Position numbers and translations under genes: made by a program. Below, piece by piece: positions 1-11,600 of a stretch of DNA of 64,000 bases. Under the pieces are notes generated by a model. It was not told where the DNA came from, made no database searches, and saw only the letters and a program-made list of their open reading frames with translations. This DNA is from Tigriopus japonicus (Eukaryota > Arthropoda > Copepoda > Harpacticoida > Harpacticidae), in NCBI GenBank assembly GCA_010645155.1, contig CM021317.1, positions 9,559,853 to 9,623,852 on the forward strand, in the 5' to 3' direction. The first letter of the stretch is position 1; each line of letters begins with the position of its first letter.

Positions 1-47
1 ATACTTGGCAAACCTTACTTTACGATTCCTTTGCATCGAAAATTGAG

Positions 48-1504
48 ATGAACGGACTATCTAAAATTAAGGCTTTACTCATTGATCTGAGTGGAACCAT
101 TCATATTGAGAATGACGCCATACCTGGAGCGATTCAAGGTAATGTTGAGCTTGATGGGACCCGTTAGAAAAATTACAAGGCGGCCTGACAAATTACAAGA
201 TCTAAAGACAATGTTTAATTTCTTACTTTCAAAAGAGGTAAACACACAAACATATGACGTAAGGCCATTTTGAGAAAGGGATTCTAAATTTCAGTAGTCC
301 CCAAAGTTAGCAGCCATTGAAAAGTTCCAAGGAAAATAATCAAACATTTGAACGATGCCTAAAAACCTAAAGCTTCAGACTTTAAGTGTTTCGCCACTGA
401 ATTATTCCTTGTATTATTGTAACACCATGCGTTTGTGACAGAGTCCCATCAAGCTTATCAAACTCCAATTTAAGCCATTGAACTCTTGAGAAAAAACAAG
501 ATTCCCTTCCAATTTGTAACAAATACGACAAAAGTTAGTATTCGACACAATACACTAAGGTGAACGTTGTTTAGCCTCTCTTTTCAAACGCCATTGCAGG
601 AATCGCAGAATCGACTTTGTCAAAGACTGAACTTCCTTGGATTTGATGTTACTTCCAAAGAAATTTACAGCTCTCTCTCCGCCGCCAAAAGAATGATGCA
701 GAGACAAGAATTGAGACCCATGCTTCTTTTGGAAGAAGATGCTTTGGAGGTTTGGTCGAAGATCAATCCTTAAGATCATTAGAACTAAATGAATATAATT
801 TGTAGGATTTTGAAGGGATTCTAACGGACAATCCAAATGCTGTCATGATCGGCCTCGCTCCATCAAAATTCGACTACAGCACTCTGACAAAAGCCTTTAA
901 TCTAATCATGGAGGGAGCATCTCTAATAGCCATTCACAAAGCTCGATACTTCAAAAGATCTGATGGATTGGCTCTGGGTCCAGGCAAGTTCATGAACACT
1001 TAAAAACATTTTCAAATTTCAAGTAACGTGTGGATCTACATACATCAGGATGTTTTGTAACTGGTTTGGAATATTCGACGGGAAAAAGTGCGGTCGTCGT
1101 GGGTAAACCTGAAAAAGAATTTTTCCATTCCGCTGTAGAGCACATGAAAGGGCTTAATCCCACACTAGATTCACTGAAATTAGAAGGTAATTTTCGGGAT
1201 GTTGTTGATTTGGACCATTTGAGCCGTAGTTTGAAATTCCTATGGTCTTCTTAGAAATCCTAATGATTGGTGATGATGTGAAAGATGACGTCATTGGTGC
1301 CCAAGATGCCGGACTCAAGGTTTGACTTTTGTTGAATTTGGGCCGTTTGAGTGTTTCCATTTATTGCTTCTCCTTTTTCTCCAGGGAGTTTTGGTAAAAA
1401 CAGGAAAATACTCGGAAGGTGATGAAAACAAAGCTTCTCAACCTCCAAACTTTGTTTTTGAGAGTTTTCCCAAGTTTGTCGAAGAATTTTTGAAGACTAA
1501 ATAA
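48..1504 (+). CDS. HDHD2: HDHD2-type HAD-superfamily phosphatase, complete, 7 exons
   Basis: Exons 48-138, 475-533, 600-749, 806-983, 1049-1186, 1255-1319 and 1385-1504 join in phase to 266 residues; human HDHD2 is about 259. HAD motif I is DLSGT (Asp13); Ser15 stands where most HAD phosphatases have the second Asp, which is normal for HDHD2/LHPP. Motif II is FVTNTTK (44-50), the motif III lysine is in VVGKPEK (Lys179), and motif IV is [10 protein letters not shown] (from 209). The short exon 2 (59 nt) was found by its FVTNTTK motif and fits phase 1 to 0. Intron 4 begins GC (donor AG|GCAAGT at 983/984), a GC-AG intron; the rest are GT-AG. The enzyme is predicted to be a soluble phosphatase; its physiological substrate is not settled for the family. 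The ATG at 48 is chosen because the protein aligns from its first residues. It is convergent with DUOXA, 430 bp away. Confidence 0.93.
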
Positions 1505-1934
1505 CGAGATTTGCTAAAACACGCAGTGATTGTAACTTTACTGTTTATTTCATGTCGAGTGGGTGATGAAGTTATTTTTTTGCCATCGTTAAGATAGGAC
1601 AATAATGAATTATGAATATACGGAATCATCTTGCTCTCACTGCACACAAGAATCATAAATACAGGCGGTAGATAAGACTGGCAGTTTAGTAGTTACTAAT
1701 TTGATCCTAACTATTGAAGGCAGTCAATGTTGCAAAGGGTAGTGAACAATGCAATCAATGGCAGTAAGTTTGGGGTAGTGTTGAAAGGAATTGACTTTTT
1801 TATCGTTGGGATCAATCCTCTTCGAATTGGGTTCGAGTTCTTCTATTTCTTTTTACCACATGGATGCTTCGGACCGCTGATGCTCCGCAGAATTGCGCCT
1901 ATTTTCAAAGAGATAAAAAGGATCATTAACTCTC
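1505..1934. other. intergenic spacer between convergent genes
   Basis: 430 bp between the HDHD2 stop and the DUOXA stop on the opposite strand. It must hold both 3' UTRs and polyadenylation sites. I see no gene or transposon in it. Confidence 0.6.
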
Positions 1935-4900
1935 CTAGATTTTTGTTACTTGAAATTCCTGGTCTACAACTAACCGCTTTGCCTCAGTCACCGAGTCCTT
2001 TCGACCACTAACGATAATTGCCACCTCATCATTTTTGATATCCCCATGGCTCTGGTGAGTGACGCCCACGCCTCCACTTGAAGGTCCACCTCCAGTGTTG
2101 ATCACAGTGACACCTCCATCCCCAGGCGTGACCACATAACCTCGGCTGATGACACTTTGACCGCTATCAGCGCGTTCCACAGCAACGTGAGTATGACCCA
2201 CGAGGGTCACTTGGTTCTTATCGGAAATGCCTCTTTGCTTATGTTTTGAATTGGCTCTGGACAGGATGCCAGACAGGCCTCCAAATGATGCCAAGCTTGA
2301 ATTAGAACTCTCGGCACTGTCCGTCCTGTGGAACTTCTGAAAGGGGGAGATATTTTTACTAGAATATCCTGGAGCCTGTTGACCGGGTTTGGTGATTTTT
2401 TTTTTTTAACTTCCCATCTTATCAAAACCCCTGGTTTCACAAAACCTAGTCAAATTGTCTCATTTGACGTACTCTTACTTGGAAAGGTGGAACTGAGTTG
2501 GTGGCCCTGAGATCATCTCGTGAATGTTGTGGAACGGAGCCCAATGAGGAACACGATGAATCTTTTGAATCGGTTCGCTTCATTATGCCGAATGGTCCTT
2601 GACCGGGGAGCTCCAGATGGTTTCGATCTCTCTTGAAGGACACACTCTTGTTGCTTTTGCGACTGTCACGGAACATCAAATGAGGATAGCGCCATGGGGA
2701 TTTGGGGGCTTCCATTTCAAATGCATAGTTATCATGAGCCTGGAATAGAACGCATGTATATGATGATCATGGTTGGGATTTGAAACGGGTTCATATTCAA
2801 ACCAACTTTTTGATTAGATTTCATAGGCGAAAGTAACATGCATTTGATTGATAAGTATCGAAAATTGGTCCTGTACCCGGCTGGTCAAAGTGTTAGTGGA
2901 CAGTTTCGGAGAAGACTTTCTACAGTGATCACCAAGTTTGGAAGTGAAAAGGGAGCCCCAGGGGACAAATACACGTCATGCACAGACTCCTCAAAGGCCA
3001 CCCTCAACAGACACACAGGCGAATGAATGCTTTGTTTGTTTGCAAGTGTCAGTCTGTTAGACCCTCAGATGTTCCGCTTGTGGAAACTCACGCCTTGGTT
3101 TGGATCGGAGCTGCGATCCCGCTTCGACAAACGTCGGAGCAGACCTCCGAATCCCACAGAAGCAGGTTCCTCCAACTTGGGCAGGGTTTTCTTCTTCTTC
3201 TTGGTCTCATGGGAGTCTTCGATGATGGTGTGACGGTCAAATGGCGTTCCGTAGTCCATCTCGAGGATGGTTGAGAACTTATGCGGGTAGATAAGGTCAA
3301 TCATTGAGATGGAACCTCCAATGGCCATGCAGATGAGACCCGCGATCAGAACGAGATAGAAACACCACCCTAGTTCGAAGGACAGAGTCACGTCTTCAAC
3401 GTGGATCAGAAGAGCCTTATTAGGTAAAAGCCAGTAATAGATCAGAGTTGAGAACACCATCATAAACCCGGTCATGGTCATCATGTAGGCGCCATAACGC
3501 GGGACAACCACCAACAGGATGTTCATCACAATCCAGAGAACGAACGAGGTCCTGTCGATCAAACGTGTGCAAAGGATTATGATCCAGCAAAATCTCGTGG
3601 CGACAAAGTTGAATGTTACCATAGGAAAATGGAGGTGAAGTATCCTGCCTCTCGGTAACTCCGACCCCAACAAAAACCTTCAGCATCGACAGCCAGATAC
3701 TCCGCCACGGTCAAAATTGGGAATGGTAAACCTTTGATTAGGGCATGGCGATATTCATCGGCTAATTGAGTTGGACCGCCCCATTCGAATCTAAAAATAT
3801 AGACAAGTATAGATTTAAAACACGTGAAGAAACATACTAACATGTCTACATTGAATAAATTTTGTTTGAAAGAGAACATTCTGTTCAAAACTAGGCCAAA
3901 CAAAAAATGGTTGAAAAGCAAATTAGAGCCTTTAGTTTACAAAAAGAGCACAGTTCGAACAAACATTTTCATTTAATCTGACTCAGATCAAATGGAGTTA
4001 AGATTCTATGCTCAATTTCTTTGACATTTTTTCTTGCAGTTTTCTCATCGGCACTTTCATTGGGTTTGGTTCGAGCAATTAAAGGCTTCAGTGACTTGAA
4101 TTTAATTCTTAACTCGGGACATTTTCTCTCCGAAGCTAATCACTTTTGCAAAGACAGATCACTAATTAGCGAAAGTGAAAGTCTGAACCAATGTCACTCA
4201 TTGAAAATCTTGGTATGAGCTCGCTTAAAACAACACCCAACGTGATAGATTTTGGTCACAAAAGGGGCATTTCTCCTTTGCAATATCTGAAACTAGTGAT
4301 GGACCGAAGGGGCTTTCGGTTTTGGTTTCGGTTATGGATATCGAAAGTGCAAGAAGACATGCATTATAAAGAATGGAGTTTGAGGGCAAAATCGAAGTTT
4401 ACTCCCATCCCCAAACAAACCCCTGAAAAATCTTTTTTAAAAATTAAAAAAAAAAACATTGACAGTACACTTTTAAGGGTTAATTTTGCATGTAAAGAAT
4501 GTCTTGGTCAGTTGATTTCGGTTTCGGCTAAGAGCCTTTTCAGTCCATCACCATCTTTTATGCCTTGATTAAACGGGAGCATGCAAATTCGTTCACCTCT
4601 CATTGAAGTTAATGTCCATGGAGGTGTTGTAGTAGATGGGCATGGCTTCCAAGGTCACATTGACGTGAGCCAGTCCAATGTAGACGCCCACTTTGCCCAT
4701 GAGTTTCTCATTGGAAAAGGCGCGGTAGGCACTGGACACTTCGGCTTGTGCAATGTGCCACGAGCTTCCATTATTGCCAACTAAAAAGCAAACAAGAACA
4801 ATGTTAAAACGTACATATGACCAGACAGGCTCTTCAAAAACGCACAAGTTCAATGATATTCAAGCTTCATTAGTCACACTTTCGTCCTATGGCGAATGGT

Positions 4901-7900
4901 TGAAAAAGTCGTCAGTGGACGGATGAACAATTGATATTTGATCAATTTACTGAACTACTCAAAGGTCACTTTCCAAATTTCAAATGCCATTCTACTACGT
5001 ACACACACATTCCAGAGAGCAAGCGGATTTGAGCCAAGTTTATGTTCATGCATCCTGTCAAGAAATGGGCCACCACAATCACAAGGTACAAACGAAAGCG
5101 ATTGTTTGGTCTACGCACTCAGTAAGGAGCGCTCTGGTTTGGAATTTAGTTAAATAAAACAGCACGAATTTTTATGTTTCTAATATAAAATTTTCAAATA
5201 CTTAAAAGTAAGAGCAAAAAAGACGAATAAAAGAATTACGTTTGGTCACTGAATCATGTGAATTCTCGTTTCAAAGTTTTTCGTGTGTATTATGGCGAAC
5301 CCGGATTTCACGATAGAAAGATTCATTGTTGCAGCATCATCATCATCATCATCTTCATCATCCCCATGCTCATCTTTAGCATCACGCAATGTTATAATAT
5401 CAAGCCAGAGATCCTGCTTTGCACTCACTCAATAAGAAATTCTCGTCTTATTCGATTAGTCACCAATTTAATCCGATGATGATGCTGTATTAATTCACTG
5501 GTGTCTACCAACTAGGCAGTCAGTCAATCTATTGCATAACTTTTAAATCCACACAAAATCTAGGTATTGAAAATTGCTGCTTGACTCGCTTTTATTACCC
5601 TTGGTAATTATGGGCCTGGTTTGTAAATATCAAAGATCAACGAATGCCCTTTTGAAATTGAACAGGAATTTGACTGGCTTTTGGCTCTTTCACTGAAAAG
5701 AATCAGAGTCCACTCACTAGAGAACCATCATGTCAATATGAAATTAAATAAGAGATCTCTTCATCGGTGCACAGCTCCAATTCAAGCGAAAGAGTTCATA
5801 ACATTTGAATTTATTAAACAATGAATCGAAACTGCATTTTCATGTTTGTGTGGGATGGAAATTATTCGCCGTTCAAATCCTTGTTTTGCGAATTTCAGAT
5901 TTTTCGACATAGGCTGATCGCGTGCGATTCAGAGTGCTTCATCAAAAGAAGCCTAAATTCTATCGATTTTTTTTCTTTAAGCTCCTTTTTAGCGCACATT
6001 TTGTGATTACCACTGCCACCATATTTATGTAAAAAAGTAGTTGAAAAATGTATTATTTTTGGTAGTTTTTTTGAGAAATAATGTAACAAAATCGGACTTT
6101 TTGGTTTTTTTTTTTGGTAATTTGGTCACATATTTCCTCAAAAACCAACCTTTTTCATACTTGCAGCATCTAAATTTTGTTTCATAGTTAGGAAAACATG
6201 GTAAAATAATTATATTTTGTCACGATTGTTACAAATTTAATCGCCTCCATTTGTATTTTGATTTTGACATCCTTATTGTAGCTCATTTTTATCAGAACAG
6301 GCATTTTTCCAAATTTTCCCAAATTTTCCCCATTTTTGTAGATTTGGACAAAATTTGCACATTTTTGTAACTACAATGTAAAATGCCATTTATAACCAAT
6401 AAACGGGCCTAATGATTAACTAAATATTTCTAGTGACAAAAGTAATGCGTTGTATATTCTTGCTACGTTATCTTGACTTTGTCATAAAATAAAACATTTT
6501 TCCAAATCAATTCCATTGAAACAGGCCATTTATGTAAAATTTTCCCCATATATGTAATTTTGGGCAAAAGCGCAGATTTTGATATTTACATTGTAAAATG
6601 TAATTTTACATTACATTACAAATGTTACAACTACCTGGTGGCTCTGGTGATTACCTATGATCATAATTCACAAGCTTGTATTTGAGGGAAATTAATCTTC
6701 TTTTCCGTTTTTCAAAATCTTTTGTGATTTGAAGTGGCATTTTCTGAAATTTTGTCCTTGTGCATAAAAACTTTGAAATACAAAGGTGCCGTTGTTTTAC
6801 TGCGAAATTCAATACGAACGTCGACACCACGGATGGACTATCTCGGAACCTCTTTTGGAGACCTCCTTACAAGCCGATGGAAAAGTTGTCAATATGACTT
6901 CGAAATTTATCTCGAATTTTGATAGAAAACGTATCCTGTAATTGCACCGTGAGTGAACTAAGTTGATTTATCAGTTTGTCATATTTTTTTGCACTTTGGC
7001 CTAATCAAGCAGAGATACAGAACAGCTACAAGACCTTGAATTTTTCAGATGACTTGCATTACATGTGTGTGCATTCCTTGTCAATGCAAATGCATCCTAA
7101 ACTACAATTGCCGTTTTCCCAAAATCGTGAGTCAAACGAAGGTAATTCCATATCAAAGGTTATAAATGTGTTTAGTAAGCGCAGTTTTTCTCTTTCTTAC
7201 AACCAATTTTCGCCTTTTATGTTTTTTTTCGTTCAAATGAAAAAAACCCTTTCCATTGAATACAATTCACAGAAATGTTATGTTTATGCTCAAAAGCGTG
7301 TATTTGTCCAAGATTACAAAGCCAGCTAATGTTATACTCGTATGTTAACCTAGTCAATCTTGATCAGAAATGGCGAATTCTCAAGGAAAACAACTTGGAA
7401 TGGTTTTCTTTCATTCTGTATTCGATTTTAATCACATTTGTTTACACCCTAGTGGATGTCCTTGAACAATTGTGTACACAATGAACAGTGTGCAAGCTCG
7501 AACGCAAACGCACAACACAATACGATCGATGGGTTCAAAGTTGAATTCCTCCGCAAAAGTCCCTTCTTTTTCAAAGCCCTTGAATTTCCAAAGATTGTCA
7601 AAGAAGATACGAAACATGGTTTAACCTAATCCAAAGAAATCCATCAAATCAGATCCCCCTCTGAATTGCAGTTCAAAACCTTTCAACTCGAAATTTGCCG
7701 CCAACTCTCATCCATTAGTCAAACTCATTATCCTGAGAACTGGAACCTGAGTCTATCGAATGGAATAGGTTTGCTTCCTCGGCTCATATAATCAAGTTTA
7801 TTCTTAGGCAAGACTGTCAGAGGGGACTTTTATTCATTTTGCCTCATCTGACCCGATGATAAAAGAAACCGGAAGGATAAAATCGGAATGAACAAAAGGT

Positions 7901-8689
7901 TCAGTCACCGTTACTTTTGTGGACGACCGTCCAATGGCTATTGACTCCTTACCGGTTGAACACAGGCTCTTTGATTGTGAATGCTCTGTGTCTATCGCAC
8001 TTTTTGCCCTATCTTGTAAATACAATAAACACGATTGCAAAAACTTACGTAGAATAGCGGTTCCGACGAAAAGACTCAAAGTCACACTAAGGAAAGTGGT
8101 AAATCGCTGAAAAGGAATCATCAAATACAAAGTTAAAGCATGATTTGGTCAAGGGTGTTCTTTTCTTCGACTCCCATACAACTCTTGTCCAGATAAAGAA
8201 CAATGGATGAGTGCAATCCAATGAATTCAGTTGGGGAGTCTGGGGCGGGTACATACATCTGTACATATCAGATAAATACGTCAAAGACATTTGCAGCAAG
8301 CATAATAATTTTCCAAGGAACCAACCTTTGCAATCATGAGCTAGACAGTTTAGATGTGTTTCTGATAAGAAAAGGTTTCCTTTAATCATGAACTTTTACT
8401 TCCCTCATGTTTGAAGGCTTGATTTCGCCGGCTAAACTCTATATAAAGGTCCCTACACTTATCCATCAAATCTAAATAGGTTTTGTAGAGTCGGATTGCA
8501 AGGTTCCGACACTTTTTATCTCACCTCTTTTCTGATTCCGGGGAAAATGACGAAGAAGGCCAAATAGAGTGTTCCAAAGACCACACAGAGAGTGATCATG
8601 GACACGTCACCAATGACCGGAGTACGATTAGCGTGAGTATACAAAGTGGGACCGCCATTCTCGCGGAATGCATCGAACCAGCCCTTCAT
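1935..8689 (-). CDS. DUOXA: Dual oxidase maturation factor (DUOXA / moladietz / NIP), complete, 7 exons
   Basis: Minus-strand exons 8689-8525, 8106-8049, 4780-4597, 3790-3620, 3551-3092, 2739-2479 and 2336-1935 join in phase to 566 residues. The family comprises ER/plasma-membrane proteins that escort dual oxidase to the surface, needed for its H2O2 output. What I see: an N-terminal segment starting MKGWFDAFRENGGPTLY, TM1 (about 31-49, before FPGIRKE), TM2 (about 56-75), then a luminal loop with sequons at Asn78, Asn115 and Asn126. Next come the family signatures KGLPFPILTVAEYL and EGFCWGRSYREAGY, then three more TMs: five in all, as expected. The tail (about 210 residues) is hydrophilic, with KRTDSKDSSCSS and a second RTDSAESSNSS motif. 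Intron 4 is only 68 nt; intron 3 is 806 nt; intron 2 is 3.3 kb. No DUOX gene is seen nearby. Confidence 0.92.
4294..4553. mobile_element. small TIR element (TAGTGATGGACC family), copy 1
   Basis: 260 bp in DUOXA intron 3. The left end reads TAGTGATGGACCGAAG followed by TTTCGGTTTTGGTTTCGG; the right end is an imperfect inverse of it (GGTTTCGGCTAAGAG ... CAGTCCATCACCA). A related copy lies at 17677-17986. The TAG.G start fits hAT ends, but the flanking 8-mers do not match well, so the superfamily is uncertain. Confidence 0.5.
5337..5362. repeat. ATC trinucleotide microsatellite
   Basis: Short run of ATC repeats within the long DUOXA intron 2. Confidence 0.8.
6011..6646. mobile_element. hAT-type MITE with perfect 8-bp TSD
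   Basis: 636 bp inside DUOXA intron 2. The target duplication GTGATTAC occurs at 6003-6010 and 6647-6654. The ends are CACTGCCACCA and its imperfect inverse TGGTGGCTCTG. Inner sequence is AT-rich, with repeated TTTTCCCC and TACATT/AATGTA motifs near the ends. There is no transposase, so it is non-autonomous. The 8-bp duplication and CAGAG-type end indicate hAT. Confidence 0.72.
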
Positions 8690-11600
8690 CTTGTTGAAAC
8701 GAGCTAGATTGGATGGTGGGGGAAATTTGGCTCAGTAACGAGGAACAATATCCTGAAATCTTCGGACTGAAAGCTGGACCTGATGATGAATTGAAATGGA
8801 TTGGTTCTGATTGAATGGCAGGTTTTGTCCTGGTGTATACTAATGGCAATTGGTGTGGTGGACTTGGCGACTGGTAATTTTGTGCGAGTTGAAGACGTGT
8901 TTGCAAAGCTGACCTGGAATTTAGAGAAATGTTGCTTTTACTTTTACAATGGATTATCACGTATATTTTGTCACTCTTTGGGACATTGCAACAAAATGTT
9001 AGAATTATGTAATGGCAATGGATGATCTTTCAGCGTTTGCGGCAAGTTATCTTTTGGATCATTTCTTTTGTGCTTTGAATGATGAGCAAAGCAGAAAGTA
9101 ACAAAAAGGCCTCAAAAACAGAAAAAAAAATCGAGCTTGTTGGTTGAGTGCGGCAAAGACATTAATTTTTGACAAATACTCATGACTCAGCAAAATGTTG
9201 ACAAAAAGAATAATTTAGATCCTCAATAATAAGAGGCAATTTAAAAGAAATGGAAACCAGCAATTTCTTTCCGATTCAGATCAAAAACAAAGTTTTCTGA
9301 CAAAATAACTTTTGTTTGTACAGTCTTCTTAATTTGTGACTTGTTATGGAACGAAAGATTGTTGTTACAATTGCCAATATTTTCAATTGCAATATCAAAA
9401 AAGTTATCATGAACAGATTTCAATCTCCGAGAGGGTTTCCAACTCTCGGTTCTAAAGTGGAGGTTCATTTGCGAACTTCGCCTATGTGAACATGATTATT
9501 TATCGAGTAAGGCTGAAAAAATAGTATATAGGTAGGTATCTACATTCTATAATAGCTCCTTGATTCTCGCATCTCTAAATAAGCAAGGCCTTGAGTGTCA
9601 TGGATTGTCCTTCATGTGGTGGAAATGTCAAAGTATTTTGTCTTCTTCGAGTCATTCTTTTGTTTCAGCTCATGCAATGTGGGAAAGTTTCTCATGCAAA
9701 ACGAGTGGTTTTCAATTTGGCTGTCTTTCACTTGATGTCAAGACAACTAAACTAGTACGAGAAGAATGTACTGAATGACTTTGATCCTTCAGTAAACCAA
9801 AGATAACGCCAAAATGAATCAATCCCTCTTAATCTTTGCATATTGGTTCGGTCCGTGTCCAAGGTCACGTGAAAGAATAACGCTGGCAGTCAAATTTTGT
9901 GGTATTTGTTACGTTCCTTCAAGTGATTCCGAAGATGTTGATGATGATGATGATGTCCACTTCCGTTGCTTGGCAATCGCCTAAAGAGTGCCTCGAGATA
10001 TTTGAATCCCAGTTCGTACTTCCCTTACTTTTATTACTATCCAGACAATTGCTTCATACAATAATGGATCGACAAGATCCTAAGATACTTCTCTATGTAC
10101 TCTGCCGTCAGTTGGTGTTGTTGTCTGGGGAGAAGGAGCATAAATAATATCTTGGGGAGACATGGCCTAGCAACTGTTGTGTTCATATTGCTATTGAGTC
10201 CCAATGAACAACCAAACAGGAGAGAATTAGTGTATTTTTGAACTTTTATCTATTGTCCGAAGAACGCCGTGACCAAAGTTGTTTACATTGGAAGTTCGCA
10301 AAGTAACTGTCCACTAATCCACGTTATCACGGATTACCGCTCCAAGTGATCTTTACCATTTCATCCACTCCTCGGATCAAACCAGCTATTCAAACCAGAG
10401 ATCTGTTAAGCATTGGACGCTCTTCCTATACCGTCATATTGTGTCTCGCTCCCAAGTGATGTCTGTTTTGGTTCAAGGTGGGGAATAATTCATTTGGGTC
10501 GGTCGGTAATGTCATCAGGCTCATTTGTCATCATGACTGTGGTAATGGGCAATCAGGAAATCCGTTGGTTCAATCTGAGCATGAGCGTTTCCACATCTGT
10601 TGTTCGTGTCTCTCGAACTTCTCAACGTGAGATCATTGATTTGAGGCACCGATTAAGAAGCTATTAGCTCGTCTTGGATGTCCTTTGGAATCCGAGATCG
10701 ATTAATGCCTTTGGAGGACCAAGTCCAAAGAGCTCCTCTTGCCTCCCTACAAGAACTCGACGTGGAGATTGGACATATACGTGTATGTGTATACAGTCGA
10801 TGGCTTGGATGGAGGAGCAGGAGATGGTATTTAGAATTGCAACATCACCTCCCACTCACTCTTCACTTCTCCCCCTTGTCCAATGTCCATCGTCCCCTTT
10901 TCCTGCTTCTCTTAAACAGTTAAAGTTTGATGCAAAAGCATTTCTGGTACTGGCCAATGGTAGAGCTCCGAACTTAGTACATCATTCCTAATGTGGGGTT
11001 CGAGGCCACAGAGAGGCTCATACCTGAGGTCGATGGTCGGCGAGAAGTTTATAGCGAAAGACGATTTGGTGGCTGGAGGAGGATGGCAAAAGACTGGCTT
11101 AGCTTTCTTGGGCTTTGTGACAATTGCCTTGTAGAGCAACAATTGGACCAAAAGAACTCTCCGACGTTTCCTCATCTTGGCATGTGTCTTCGCACCAATT
11201 CCACCACTGGACAAGTTGTCATGTTGTTGTAGCTCTCCCTCACCCCAGGTGGTAGGCTGGTTGGCTTCAATCACATTCTAAGTCACATCCATAATCGGGA
11301 GTCTCTCAACAATCACTTTCTCCGCCACTCATTAGTACTATGTCAATTCACAATAGAGACACAACACCTTAAATCAACATATGGGCACTCGAGGCCTACA
11401 TCCCAACGAGGTCGTGGGAGCAATATTCTAGGTCATTTCCAACACGAATCACAAATTCAAACGAGATCTTCACCAGGTTTATACACAACCTCAACTGAAC
11501 TGCACCAAGCACAGACTGCCCAAACAGAAAGAACACTCTCACTTGGAGGATTCTCTGTACTTGTGGTGAGTGAAGGGACACAGGGAAGGAATCTCGTCGG

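Noticed and set aside
8439..8447. TATATAAAG TATA-like box
   Set aside because: Lies inside DUOXA intron 1, with no supported gene start at a suitable distance.
8801..9025. ORF upstream of DUOXA exon 1
   Set aside because: No family features; the assembled DUOXA already starts at a proper Met with the family N-terminus at 8689.
10912..11274. 120-codon minus-strand ORF
   Set aside because: Overlaps two plus-strand ORFs of similar length and has no recognisable domain; coding status undecided, so not listed as a gene.
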